NCBI RefSeq assembly: GCF_004210375.1
Contig: NC_134834.1
Location: 159,855,290-159,919,289, forward strand
Source of the DNA: Tachypleus tridentatus
Taxonomy: Eukaryota; Arthropoda; Merostomata; Xiphosura; Limulidae
Length of the DNA stretch: 64,000 bases
Reading direction: 5' to 3'
This document shows positions 46,900 through 58,015 of the stretch, piece after piece. Numbering within the stretch: position 1 is the stretch's first letter; the number at the start of each line of letters is the position of its first letter. Under the pieces are notes generated by a model. It saw only the letters and a program-made list of their open reading frames with translations, was not told the DNA's origin and ran no database searches. A program made the translations under genes and the position numbers.

Positions 46900-47790
46900 C
46901 TTATCTAAAGCAATGTTTTAGGCGTATATGTTTTATTTTAAAGGGCTTCTTTGGTATTGGTAAAATTGTATACACCCATAGTGGAGGTTATCTTAATTTA
47001 GGCACATATCACCCCCCATTGCTAAACATTTAGAGAACTTAGTTACCAACAAACTATAAATGCTCACTATATTTTCAAACAAATCTTTGTGGTAGTCCCC
47101 AGCTCAACATTTTACAACTCCAGCTAATGCGATCAAATATCCCATAGCTACAGTAAGTTATCATGAACCATATCGTCTAGTTACTAGCAACATTTATTAT
47201 CATTACAATGTATAAAGTTAGCTACTATATCAAGTAATCTTTTACCATAGCTGAGCAGGAAAAAAACAAACCACAAACAAGATGAGTAAAAAATTGGGAA
47301 TTTAAAAACCTGCAAGTAATGACCGTGAAAATACGTAAAGCTGGGGATAGAGACATTATTTACTCCAACTACAAATATCTGTTTTGGCTTCATGCTGTTT
47401 ATCTTTGGTGGATCCAAAATATTGAGCTACAATCCTTGCTTACAGTTTTTTAAATTATCATTTTTTAATGTATGTTTTAAGTATGTTGCCAGATCTCTCT
47501 ACAACATTTAAACTTGAGCATATATTTGTAGCCAGGCCTTCGCAATTTAGTCTTTAATTTACATAATTTTGGAAATAATTTTCCAAACAGCTAAAATAAA
47601 CGTGTAAAATAAACGTGGAGAGTTCACAGTCTTTATTTTGCAAATATGAACTGCACTACTACCACGTGCTAATACGTATTTGAACGCATGATCAATTGTC
47701 CTCAACACTAGAATAAGACCTATTAAATTACAGGAAGGCATACTATGCCTAGTAGTAGTATATATACAATCATGACTTCTAAGACTGAAG
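46900..47790. other. INTU intron 4, little seen
   Basis: A copy of the ~46-bp dispersed unit lies at 47495-47560 (CAACATTTAAACTTGAGCAT then ATATTTGTAGCCAGGCCT). The reverse open frames at 47184 and 47559 have no recognisable domains. Confidence 0.35.
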
Positions 47791-48600
47791 TACCACATTA
47801 CAGGCACGTGTAAATAAAATGAGTAACACTGTTGCAAAACTCCGTGTTTCAGTAGGAGCTGTATGCGTGACAGAAGGTATGTGAAACTGACGTTATTGAT
47901 GGAATTGATCAAGATATGAAACTAAAACTCTCCAAAAACAGTATCAAGTATCTCAGGGTGTATCACCTATGAGCTAGAGGACAGATGAGTACAGATATTG
48001 CCAGCAGCTTTGCTGTAAATAAAGGATAACTTGAAATTGTCTAGGTGGACGTTTAGTTGAAAAATCACCGAAATCACCGTTGAGAAGAGAAAACCAAACC
48101 AAAAGGTTGAAATGGGCATCTACCTACAAACAATGGAAGAAGCAAAACTGAATACTTGCGTTTTGTTTTGTTTTTTCTGATGAATCCATGTTCCAGTTGT
48201 TTGGCAACATTCAACGATGGTTTGTTTGATGGCGTGGGCAGAAGATAACAGTGTCATAGTCAATGTAAAGCATGTTGAGGGATCGGTACAAACGTCTGAA
48301 TAGCTCGAAGTCTATGATGATGTGATTCACACAAAAACTAATGACGTCATAAATCTAGACAAATACAGCAGATTCTTATCCATCAGACCATTCAAAGACT
48401 TCATTTGGACTGCACAAGAGTCCGATCACGAACATTGTTGATGAACGAATGGGAAATGATACTGGACATTTAAACAGTATTTCATAAGAATACAGTGATA
48501 AGCTTCGTGGTAATAAGAAAACGCAGTGTAATTCTCTGTGTAAAACAAAGGTCTCGTATACAAAATACGAGTGCATTGTACAACTAATCTACTTTTATCT
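47790..48600 (+). pseudogene. Tc1-family transposase relic
   Basis: Plus strand, many stops. MSNTVAKLRVSVGAVC near 47820 looks like a helix-turn-helix start. Later TNGRSKTEYLRFVLFFLMNP-type frame shifts give FSDESMFQLFGNIQRW at 48175-48225 (Tc1 'WSDES.F.LFGS..R' catalytic region), then fragments resembling SGLHLIGPNF and a final region with NIVDER. Heavily decayed; terminal repeats not found. Confidence 0.5.
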
Positions 48601-48721
48601 TGTATTTTCTGTGATAATTAATACTTTGTACCAGTAATAAGCTGTCATACAGTTGGTATTTCTCGTTGACTCTGACTCGGTGTGTATCGCTATGTTTGCA
48701 TAATTATTTTCGTTACTGTAT

Positions 48722-48860
48722 TTGTATACTCAGGCCTAACAAATATCATTTAGACCTGGGTGTGTATATATATATAGGCCTGTCAAGCACAGTTTAAACG
48801 CGAGTGCCTATCTGTAGCCAAACTTGCAATCATAGTTTAGACTTAAGCATTAAATAACGT
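48722..48860 (+). repeat. tandem copies of a ~46-bp dispersed unit
   Basis: CAGGCCTAACAAATATCATT then TAGACCTGGGTGTGTATATA, followed by AGGCCTGTCAAGCACAGTTT then AAACGCGAGTGCCTATCTGT, followed by a third partial AACTTGCAATCATAGTTTAG. Unit form 'ggcCTGtCAAgcA.aGTTTAaACg.GaGTG.cTATaTGTA'. It ends 55 bp before INTU exon 5. Confidence 0.5.
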
Positions 48861-48915
48861 TCTCGTTTTCTGTTATAATTAGTTGTTGTTTTTTTTTCAT
48901 TTTTATTTTCCTCAG

Positions 48916-49041
48916 CCTCCCCAGAGTCTTCTAGTTAAGCAAGTTAGTGGGGACAAATCAACCATAGAGGAGATAGGGTCTCTCTATCAAAACATGCCTT
49001 ATGTCTTGTTGTATCTTTCTACTGCCAATACAGAAGAACAA
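48916..49041 (+). CDS. INTU: INTU coding exon 5 (start of longin-like domain 1)
   Basis: A 126-nt, phase 0-0 exon of 42 codons between acceptor TTTTCCTCAG (48906-48915) and donor GTGAGT (49042). It holds PPQSLLVKQVSGDKSTIEEI followed by NMPYVLLYLSTANTEEQ. In vertebrate INTU the equivalent stretch is the SDLVKLLWGEE linker and the PHIIMYLTL first strand of the first longin-like domain. Residue order and spacing agree across the exon. Confidence 0.9.
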
Positions 49042-49636
49042 GTGAGTATGATGATCGAGCTAATGTTTTCCGTGTAAATTGTGTTATTAGTATTACTTCG
49101 CCTCCAGTTAGACCTAGTCGGGGATCTTGCGTGTGATATATTTCATAGCATGAGCTTTGTGCCAAACATATTATAATAACTGCACATTCTGCTTGTCAAG
49201 GTTACGTAAGTACATTAACCTATGCCAGTATTGAAACTGTAGAGACGTAATTTATTTAAACCCATATGCATGAGAGCAGAGTGGTTAGTTGTGTAGAATG
49301 AAAAAAAAAGATATTTATCCTCAGTTGTTTTTGTTTGTTTTTAATTAAGCATAACTGGGAATAATTAACTTGCTTTACATTTTTAAGGGTGTAATTATCC
49401 ATGTTTTATACCCACTGATTCATAAGTAGCAACACAAATGAATGTGCTTAGAGTACCGTCTGTGATGTTTAACTGTTCTTCTATGTGGAGAGTTATTAGA
49501 GTCGCCTTTTTTTTTTTTTCAGGAAATTATACGGTAAAAAATAGTAAATTATACTAATAGTAACGACTTACTAATATTATATAGTTCAAATATATGAACG
49601 CATACTCAATCACGTGTTATTTCAAACAGATTAGTG

Positions 49637-49765
49637 TCCCATTAGGTCAGTGGTACCTTTACAGACTTACAATGCAAAAATTTGGGGCTCGAGTCCCTTC
49701 GATAGAGGGAGTGCAAATAACATTGGATACCTTTGTGCTAAAACAACAACAAGCAAACACAGTTT
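49637..49765 (+). mobile_element. SINE-B copy, diverged
   Basis: GTCCCATTAGGTCAGTGGTA head, CAGACTTACAATGCAAAAAT, GGGGCTCGAGTCCCTTCGAT, tail ATTGGATACCTTTGTGCTAA. Confidence 0.7.
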
Positions 49766-50044
49766 AAACTAACGCACCACTTGATTCCTTCTAAGATTTA
49801 ACTGGGAATTTGTAATAATGGTTCAATAATGATCAGCCGTTGTTTCGTAATATTGACTGATGTTTCAGTGGTAAACCTGAAGGTTTATAATACTGCGATT
49901 CAAGGTTTGTTATCCATAATAGATACAGGTAAAGAGTTGTCATACTAGCTGTTGCTAATAAGGCACTTTTTAAAGAGGTAAACCTGCAACAATGTGGAAG
50001 GGAACCCTCGAGTTAACATTCCATTTTTTACTTTAATTCACTGA

Positions 50045-50275
50045 GAGCTCTGTATTACGGATCTGGCGAGCCAGGTTCGACTATCTATGATACCAAAAAA
50101 TATATCCCAGTATTTATCCGTATTTTAACTATGGGTGCGTGATATAAGTGGCAGTCTTTTAGCGTGGATGGTGGGTGGTAGGATACTGCTGACTGGCTGC
50201 CTTATCATTGGTTAGTAGTTCAAAATTAAGGACAGTGGTAGATAGCCTTACCAGCTTTTTTATAAATGTAAAAAT
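50045..50275 (+). mobile_element. SINE-A relic
   Basis: GCGAGCCAGGTTCGACTATC, GTGGCAGTCTTTTAGCGTGG, GTGGGTGGTAGGATACTGCT and AAAATTAAGGACAGTGGTAG keep the family order but are strongly diverged. Confidence 0.55.
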
Positions 50276-50583
50276 CCCTTTTCTTATTGTCGTTAGTTTC
50301 CGTGTTGAAAATGTAATACACTTTTTAGTAATGTCAGTTTGTACAATAAAACTTATCCACGTATTTTTTTTAGAATGTTAGTCATTTTTAAGCCACTTAG
50401 GATTTATTGATTGTCATACTTAATAACTTGTTAAGATCTAAATAAGTGAAAATTTAGTGGCTTTATAACTTCTGAAGAAAATCATAATTTTAAAGTATCT
50501 TATATATAATTATTCCATATTTGGTACTTACTTATTAACGGAGGGGCATTAATTTCTTAATTATTTTAATGCTTTCTTATTAA

Positions 50584-50848
50584 GTTGGCGCAATAGCCAG
50601 GTGGTTAAGGTATTTGACTCGTAATCCGAGGGTTGTGGGTTTGGATCCCTGTCACACCAAACGTGCTCGCCCTTGCAGCCGTGATGGCATTATATGTGAC
50701 AGTCAATCCCACTATTCGTTTGTAAAAGAGTAGTCCAAGAGTTGGCGGTGGGTGGTGATGCCTTCCCTCTAGTCTTACACTGCTAAGTTAGGGATGGCTA
50801 ACGCAGATAGCTTTGGTGCAGCTTTGCACGAAATTCAAAACAAACCAA
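50584..50848 (+). mobile_element. SINE-A copy
   Basis: TGGCGCAATAGCCAGGTGGT head, TTTGACTCGTAATCCGAGGG, full middle and tail with a short deletion before GCCTTCCCTCTAG. Confidence 0.88.
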
Positions 50849-52070
50849 AACCATATACAAAGATGATGATGATGAAAAGAAAAAAATCATAAATTAATCT
50901 AAATATACTGTATATATTTGCTATTATATTAATATGTTTTAAATTTCTCATACGTTCAAGTGATTTTAATGGCCCCTCAATAATACGTAAATACCCCATA
51001 TTTTTATTTAAAATGAAATATCTATCCGTAAGTGCAACAGAGTCGCTGTTCAGAGCCACCTGTTGCTGTGAAACAAAACTTAAATGAAATAATTTCTAAA
51101 AAATAAAATAAATATAAATTATTTTGAAAGTCTTGTAGAAGTAGGCCCCAACTTGATTTATAAAGAAATATATATTAGGCACTCTAATCAACATCAAGAT
51201 AATTAAAACTGAACGTAAGGTTTCCCTTTTAGTCCTAAAATTGGAGTCAGTTGTACAGAAATTAGTGCTAGTGGGTGTTTTGGTCATCACAGTTCTGGAA
51301 AGTGATAAAAATACTAAATTTGCTTTTCAACTGTAATTTTGCGTTAAGAGTTTTCTAAGGATACGACTTTTGTACTCATTAGCTCACATCTTGCAAAGAA
51401 ATCTTCATTTGACGAGTGAAAAACCATTTTTTTCCAAAGTAATCATTTTTGTAACTTATTTTCAATAATAAACTCCAGTATTAGGAGAATGGCCGAAAGT
51501 AGTCTTTACCATAATCTCGTTTACGAGCACAAGACGTGGTGTTTACGTGAAATGCAAACGTTTTAGATGTAGCCAATATGAGGCTCCGTTAAAGTTAAAG
51601 CGGTCAGAATAAAAGGTGGTGTTCTAACAGCGCAAATCAAGCTCAAAATATAGTGTTACCAAGAAAAATTAACTTTGGGTTTTGAAGAGTTTTAGTGAAA
51701 AAATTGGCGTTCTGGGAGTTCCATTCTGTTTGGGTTTTTTCACGAATCAAGAGATCACATTCTAAGCATATTCAAAACTGTATGTGAGAAATTGGCCTAG
51801 CGAGATTTCTTTGTATGATCGACTCGCTGTTTTCACGTTAAGTGTGTATGAAATCAATATTTAGCAAATATGTCATTTACATTAACAGTATGTGGCTCCC
51901 CTCAGGTAGCTCGTAATGTATTGGTGGAAATAAACTGTCTGTAAGGTATTCAAATCACCCAGTTTTTAAACTTTTCAGATAAGCTAGCTGTTCATTTCAA
52001 ATAATTCCATTGTTTGCTGTTTATCTATATTTATTTGTTTGTGTGTATTTCTTTTTTCTTTCCTTCAAAG
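50849..52070. other. end of INTU intron 5, nothing recognised
   Basis: Unique-looking AT-rich sequence ending in a pyrimidine-rich tract (CTTTTTTCTTTCCTTCAAAG) at the exon 6 acceptor. No open frame of note. Confidence 0.4.
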
Positions 52071-52183
52071 AATGACGTGTTATACCAGTACCCTGGCAAC
52101 GAGAATTCTTTGTTATCTTTGAAAGGCATGTTCATTACTCTGAATCGTGTTGTTGCTGACGTAACATTATCTCCACCAATCAG
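52071..52183 (+). CDS. INTU: INTU coding exon 6 (longin-like domain 1)
   Basis: A 113-nt exon, acceptor TTCAAAG (ending 52070) and donor GTAACT (52184). It reads NDVLYQYPGNENSLLSLKGM then FITLNRVVADVTLSPPI, equal in layout to the ILYHYP…KLKSVRGIFLTLCDML segment of vertebrate INTU. This is the typical longin 'LYxYP … L+G+FxxL' pattern also found in HPS1/CCZ1-type longins. It ends in phase 2 (AG), which pairs with T from exon 7 to make Ser. Confidence 0.92.
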
Positions 52184-53341
52184 GTAACTGTAGATAGAAA
52201 TATTTAAAATTAATGAGAAACCAATATTTTTAAACTTAATATATCCATATCTGAGCAGTAATTTTGCATTGTAATTTAGTTTATAAGTTTGAATCTGTTG
52301 TTTTTATAAATTTTTATAAAGTGTCCATCTGCTATATGATGATACAACCACCTTCTTTTCTAAATCTCTCTGTTCACTTGGATGTTTATAAAGTATCATG
52401 TGCAGCTATGTGGGACTTCTGTCGTTTGTGGAATATGCAAATCATCGGACCAGCATAAAATTCCCTTACAGACTTCATAAGCCCCTCTCAATATTTACAG
52501 AGGTTCCAATACCGATCAAGCCCTTCCATTTTCCACAAATACCTCTACAGCTACCCCAAAAGTGTTCATACCCGAAAAAAACAGAAACGTCAGAACACCC
52601 ACCTCTGGTAGCATGTGTATCATGCTTGGTTCCACTAGCTTGTAACTGGGGTTATAAATTCAGTTTTAAAGAAGGCATCCCAATATCCGGGAAGGATTCA
52701 AATGCGATTCTAAATTCAGTTTCAAAACCCTGAAATTCCACTGTTAGACCCACATCACGTCTGAGTAACCATGGGAATTCTTTTTAGTCCCATTGATACC
52801 TTCCTAGGTTGTGGGGACTACACCATAGACATAGGCACACACCGAATTAGTTTACCAAGTTTGGTCTTTCTGACTTCAAAACTGCGAAAGGTGAATTCGC
52901 GGAGAAACAATCCCACGAAGTGAATTATTTTTGGATAAAGTCAAATCACGTCATGTAAACATAAGAACTGAATAGAATACAAAAATCACAAATTGACAGT
53001 TACACCTTGCGTCATATAAACATACAAATGGTGATAGAATATGGTGATCCAGAAGTGACAAACGAAGCCAAAGTGTCTCATGAAAAATATAAAAATGTAG
53101 GCCAAGTATGAAAATGCTGAAGTAATGAAGTCATAATGTGTCACTCGAACATTAGGGTTAAAAGTGACGGGCAAAATATGTCTCGTCAACATAAAATGTT
53201 CGTCAGATAGGCAACATTCGTTGCATCGATGTTGTAATTCATTTCTGTTTTTGTTATTTCTGTCGCATTGTTAATTTATACCAATTTTGACGGAAAGCCC
53301 TGGATAGTTCGTTGATTTCTATGCAATTGTGTTACCTCTTA
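52184..53341. other. INTU intron 6, first part
   Basis: Includes a Pro/Lys-rich 111-codon open frame (52398-52733) without recognisable domain or splice context, rejected as a gene. No repeats recognised. Confidence 0.35.
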
Positions 53342-53423
53342 TACAAGGTTTTCGGAAAGTCACTGTGCAGTTTTGTCTGTTAATAAATATATAAGTGCAC
53401 AGTGACTTTCCGAACACCCTGTA
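53342..53423. mobile_element. 82-bp mariner-end hairpin
   Basis: TACAAGGTTTTCGGAAAGTC then ACTGTGCA pairs with TGCACAGTGACTTTCCGAAC then ACCCTGTA across a ~26-base centre. The ends ACAGGGTGTTCGGAAAGTCAC look like a mariner/Tc1 terminal repeat with TA borders. Probably two ends with nothing left between them. Confidence 0.75.
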
Positions 53424-53756
53424 CATAGTATCAGAAAATGTATTACATGAACAGTATATTACTATTCAAATGTATCGTAGTTACCATTTTGATGACAGTA
53501 CAAAATTGTTAACGTTTAACGATTGTTATGACAAAGTTCAGCTGTTAACAAATATTTGTTGTAAATGGAATCTTCCTTCTGTTATGTTTATATATGTTCT
53601 TTTGTTTTTTTGACAGACAAAACAGGCTTCATTCAACATAAGAAAAGTTCTATGAACACGTTAGAACATAAAATTTAGTTATGTTCGTCATGTTATTTTC
53701 CTTGAAAATTTGCAGGTGGAAAAAGTTGCTAGACTCTGACTTATTCAATTCAAATA

Positions 53757-54019
53757 TGTTTACGTAGAAATAAACCGAGAAAAAACAAAAAACGCAGAAC
53801 ATTTCGTTTATTCGGTAACATTTCCAATGTTTTAGAACCACGGTTTACGTAGAAATAAACCGAGAGAAAACGAAACAAAAACGCAGAACATTTCGTTTAT
53901 TCGGTAACATTTCCAATGTTTTAGAACCACGGTTTACGTAGAAATAAACCGAGAAAAACGAAACAAAAACGCAGAACATTTCGTTTATTCGGTAATATTT
54001 CCAATGTTTTAGAACCACG
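53757..54019. repeat. ~87-bp tandem repeat, three copies
   Basis: Unit GGTTTACGTAGAAATAAACC then GAGAAAA(A)ACG…, GCAGAACATTTCGTTTATTC, GGTAACATTTCCAATGTTTT and AGAACCAC. Copies start near 53757, 53842 and 53931; they differ mainly in the A-rich length. Confidence 0.9.
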
Positions 54020-54879
54020 AATCCGTCATTTGTTAAACAGTATGAATGTTCTTTTTTCTTTGCCTTTGTTCATCGATAAAATAGGGTTGTTGACTTCAAT
54101 TTAAAAGTTGTTAAGAATTCGTTGTATTCCTAATTAATATGCAAATTAAACTCGCCATCAGACTATATATATATACACACGTGCTGTTATATAAAGAAGG
54201 TCTTTAAAAAACCTTTAAGACGGAGAGGTTCATAACTTATGAGCATTCTGTATCATTTAAAGATTGTCAACCATGTAATGTTTAATTACAAAACCGAATG
54301 TGTTTGTTATATTTAGAATACAGTTAGTGTTACCTCAGTCTTGACTATTGTGGTATATGAATGTTCAGATAGTTTAATTCTACGTGAGGTCTGTAGAGGG
54401 CTCAGTCTTAATAGAAATTTTCACGTAATTATAAGCCAAAATATATACAAGTTTAATAAAATTACTGGTCATATAAAATATATTTGACCTCTTACGCTAT
54501 CTAGACTTTCTTTAAAAATGTATTAGTAATTTATTATCTCGAACACTTAACAATGTTACCATTTTGAAGCCTCCAGCTGTCGTCGTCAGATTGGTATTAA
54601 GAATTGCAACTGCTGTTTATAACCTAAAAGAGAATTGAAGGTTATTTATGGCGCTGTTATTAACGTATTTTTATATATGTATAAGTGAGTTTAATAAACT
54701 TGTTTACGAGTTTAATCTCTACCAGAATCTGTACGAATTCATTTCACATGCGCCATGCTTAATTGGCTCTCATGTTTGTGATTTGAATATATCTGCTGAT
54801 TATCTCTGAAAGAATTTCATCAAAAAACATTTACTTTCTTCTTATTAATTAAAAAAACTCAGGTTATAAGAAATTTCCT

Positions 54880-54997
54880 ATCCAGTGGCACAGTGAACTT
54901 ATGACGCTAAAAACAGATTTTTCAGTATCCATGTTTGGCAAGGCACCGGTGATCCATTGTGGGGTTTTATGCTTAACTACAAACAAACAAACAATTT
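54880..54997 (+). mobile_element. SINE-B relic
   Basis: TATCCAGTGGCACAGTGAAC head, ATGACGCTAAAAACAGATTT, tail GATCCATTGTGGGGTTTTAT then GCTTAACTACAAACAAAC. Confidence 0.65.
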
Positions 54998-55060
54998 AAG
55001 AAGTGAACAATGTATTTTTAATAAGTTGCTGATGTATACACATAATTGATTTCAAATAAG

Positions 55061-55286
55061 GTTAGAGCGCTCGATTCGCAGTTTGAGGGTCGCGGGCACA
55101 AACCCCCGTCACATGCTTGCCTGTTAAGCTGCAGAGGCGTTATAATGTGATGGTCAATTGCATCATTCATTGGTAAAATAGTAGCCAAGGAGTTGATGGT
55201 TCTCTCTAGTCTATTATTGCTAAATTAGTAATGGCTGGCGTAGATAATCCTCGAGTAATTTTGCGCAGAATTCAAAACAAACCAAT
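55061..55286 (+). mobile_element. SINE-A relic
   Basis: GAGCGCTCGATTCGCAGTTT then GAGGGTCGCGGGCACAAACC, GGCGTTATAATGTGATGGTC, and TTGCTAAATTAGTAATGGCT. The head's 5' part and some of the centre are missing. Confidence 0.75.
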
Positions 55287-55747
55287 ATATTTTTTGTAAA
55301 AATATTCCCACCAACTACATAGCTATGTAGGTGTTCTTTAGCCATTGATATGAAGCTAGTTTTAAAGGTCACATTAATATGATCGCTTGAAGATCATTTA
55401 GGAAATCCGGACTTTAGTGAGTTTGACCTAAGTCAAGCGTTGAGATATAAAAGCTCGTGAGACTGGTCTCACCTGGATCTAAGATACTGCAGATTGATTT
55501 TGGTCAGTTGTATCAAATGTCTTGAAATGCGTGCGTTATGAGACACGAATGCACGTGCATATTTATACGTAAAACCTATATACATACCTATTCATGCGTC
55601 AAATATATATACAAACACAAATGTCAGATGTGCATTCATACATACGTATATACGCGTAAACCTACACAAGTAAAAAGTCGCACTTTGCTATGTACAATTA
55701 AAAACCTAATTATTGATCTTTATACATGTATTACTTCTGTCTTGTAG

Positions 55748-55837
55748 TTCTTCTATCGTGGTAAAGGACTCCTTGGTCCACGTTGGCTACGCTCACGAAG
55801 GAAGTGACCTCATGGTTCTTGCTCTGCCTGGATCTTG
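55748..55837 (+). CDS. INTU: INTU coding exon 7 (longin-like domain 1)
   Basis: A 90-nt exon from acceptor TCTTGTAG (ending 55747) to donor GTGAGT (55838). It encodes SIVVKDSLVHVGYAHEGSDL and MVLALPGS, matching the [23 protein letters not shown] strands of vertebrate INTU. Phase 2 in and phase 2 out: the terminal TG joins T of exon 8 to give Cys. Confidence 0.9.
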
Positions 55838-56680
55838 GTGAGTTTTAAAACTTTGACTTGTACTGTGTGCTATTTTTCTTGTATATTGTAAAATGTTATA
55901 TGAAGGTTTTCAAGTGGAACCTGAATTAATAATTTTCTTTCTAATATCTCTTTGTTGAAGTTAGTAAGCTGAGCTGTAGATTTGAAGGTTCGAGCCCGAT
56001 GAAGATGTTTTACTTATTCAAGAGTGAGGACGTTATAAACACGCAATTCATTTCTTTATATTAGGTTATCGGTGGTCATATAGGTGGCGAGTAGTACCAC
56101 ATGATTGCATTCCATCTGATCAGGAGTTTTAAACCAGGAATGATTATGCTTAAGCTTTGAACTCTGACCTAACCGTTTGGCTCACATATCGCATGAGATG
56201 CTTTTATGGTTAAAGATGCCAAACTTTTTGTTTCTGTAAAAAATTTTTTTGCTGTAAAGTTTCATTGCTTATTTGTTCAGTTTGGTACTTAAATCCGTCT
56301 AATATAAAGTTTCTGTGAGGCGCTATACTGATTTTTGGAAATTTTTAACGCTTTCTAAAATGAAAAACCGGACACTGCTGTCACTTCTCGCAGTTCATGA
56401 ACGAAGATGAATGAGGTTTTAACTTAATACAATCTACAGACAACAGTCTTAGTTAATAATCTTTCTTTATACTAGAAACATTGCCACCAGTGTATTCTAC
56501 AAAATGTCTTCCAGAAGGTCGACAATAAACTTCCATAATTACAACGCAGAAATACGTGGTTTGATATCCCCGTGGTGATCAAGTCGCAGATAGCCTGTCG
56601 GGTAGTTTTGCACTATAACAAACAGACAAACAAAATAACGGTTTACTTTCAGCTTTTAGCATTAGCGTTAAAAATGTTTC
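55838..56680. other. INTU intron 7, SINE relics
   Basis: Degraded SINE-A pieces near 55970-56160 (GATTTGAAGGTTCGAGCCCG, GGACGTTATAAACACGCAAT) and a SINE-B tail at 56535-56625 (ATCCCCGTGGTGATCAAGTC then GCAGATAGCC). Nothing coding. Confidence 0.45.
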
Positions 56681-56689
56681 AATTTATTA

Positions 56690-57045
56690 AATGCCAGCTA
56701 GTGTAGCCGCCCCCTGAACGGCAGTTATGTAATTTGTGATTAATGAAAGTTGCTTCCCTCGTGTAATTGTAGGAAACGCAAACACACCCATCAACTCTGT
56801 AAAACACAAAATATGAAATCGCAAATTTGTCTCTTATCCCCTGGACCCAATGAACTTCCATACCAAAGTTGGTGGAGATTCATCCATGGAAGGTGAGGTA
56901 GTGGTAAATAATGCAAAAACGCCTATAAAAACCGCAAAACGTAAAATGCAAAACTGAAATTTATGTACTCTTGACCTAATGAACCTCCATACCAGTTTTG
57001 GTGAAGTCCAACCACACCCTCCGAAGTAGTTACATGGAAAGACAA
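56690..57045. repeat. tandem pair of a ~130-bp dispersed unit
   Basis: The phrase ACCCAATGAACTTCCATACC then AAAGTTGGTGGAGATTCATCC recurs as ACCTAATGAACCTCCATACC then AGTTTTGGTGAAGTCCAACC about 130 bases later, with similar lead-ins (AAATCGCAAATTTGTCTCTT / AAACTGAAATTTATGTACTC). Two diverged copies of an unclassified repeat; the reverse open frame at 56679-56861 lies in it. Confidence 0.55.
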
Positions 57046-57111
57046 CAGACAGTACTGTTATATTTATATAGCTTTATAGAGCTTGACTCTTTGGGTTGTG
57101 GGACTTAAACC

Positions 57112-57265
57112 TGGCTTCAAAAATTATCGCTTTTTTAGTTGTTGTGGCTTTATATGGTACGATCGATCCCACTATTCAGCGAGGAAGAGTAGTCCAAGAG
57201 CTGACAGTGGGTGCTGCGGTCCGTGTGTTCGGTAACACAAAATTAGGGACAGTGATAGTATCATT
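57112..57265 (+). mobile_element. SINE-A relic
   Basis: GGTACGATCGATCCCACTAT then TCAGCGAGGAAGAGTAGTCC, GAGCTGACAGTGGGTGCTGC and CACAAAATTAGGGACAGTGA. Head lost. It overlaps a meaningless open frame. Confidence 0.6.
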
Positions 57266-57298
57266 GAGTTCAGGTTTTCTGCCTCTTCCTTTCCATTT

Positions 57299-57568
57299 CG
57301 GCACGGCATGGCCAGGTGGTTAAGGTACTCGACTCGTAATCCGAGGATCGCAGGTTCGAATCGCCGTCACACCAAACATACTCGCCTTTCCAGCCGTGGG
57401 GCATTATAAAGTGACGGTCAATCCCATTATTCATTGGTAAAAAGTAGTTCAAGAGTTGGCGGTGGTTGGTGATGACTAGCTGCCTTCCCTCTAGTCTTTG
57501 CTAAATTAGGGACGGCTAGCGCAGATAGCCCTTGTGTAGTTTTGTGCATAATTCAAAACAAACCCAAC
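57299..57568 (+). mobile_element. SINE-A copy
   Basis: GGCACGGCATGGCCAGGTGG head, ACTCGACTCGTAATCCGAGG, full middle and tail GATAGCCCTTGTGTAGTTTT. Follows an older relic in the same orientation. Confidence 0.88.
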
Positions 57569-57589
57569 CAATATTTTTCTGTTTCAAAA

Positions 57590-57790
57590 TTCAGCTCTTT
57601 CGGTCTCGCAATCAAAGGTGTACTTGTGATTGAGGAGCATTTCAAGTCTGCAGCAATTTGTCAGAGAGTCCAACCAGTATCACATAAAGTTTTCATGTAA
57701 ACTCTCTGCTATACTGACAGTTCTCTACGCTTTTTGGGCCGTGACATGACAATAAAAATTAATATATAGTGTTAAAAACTGTTTTTGTCA
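57590..57790 (-). mobile_element. Tc1-like fragment, same family as 21269-21790
   Basis: ATGTAAACTCTCTGCTATAC then TGACAGTTCTCTACGCTTTT and AATATATAGTGTTAAAAACT closely follow 21716-21790. Only this internal end is present; no terminal repeat or open frame. Confidence 0.6.
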
Positions 57791-57906
57791 GTATAATAAT
57801 TTTATAGCAAATATTGTGTTTCATTCATCACAATGCCTCAAGTTAAACAAAAACGCGGTATATATATACATTTCCGATACTTGATCAAGTGAAGTGGCTA
57901 GTATAT

Positions 57907-58015
57907 TTTTTCATAGCAAAGCCACATCGGGCTATCTGCTGAGCCCACCGAGGGGAATCGAACCCCTGATTTTAGCGTTGTAAATCCGTAGACATATCGT
58001 TGTACTAGCGGGGGC
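57907..58015 (-). mobile_element. SINE-B copy, near consensus
   Basis: Reverse strand, well kept: ATAGCAAAGCCACATCGGGC tail, CCCACCGAGGGGAATCGAAC box B, GCGTTGTAAATCCGTAGACA, and GTACTAGCGGGGGCCC. On the minus strand the head folds as a tRNA-like GCCC…GGTGGGC acceptor with a UAC loop. Confidence 0.85.

Noticed and set aside
52398..52733. 111-codon Pro/Lys-rich open frame in INTU intron 6
   Set aside because: No recognisable domain, no splice borders, and it lies between two well-supported INTU exons.
57907..58015. Possible working tRNA-Val(UAC) gene on the minus strand
   Set aside because: The head folds partly, but it is followed by the standard SINE-B tail and the D-arm is irregular. The same unit occurs more than a dozen times.
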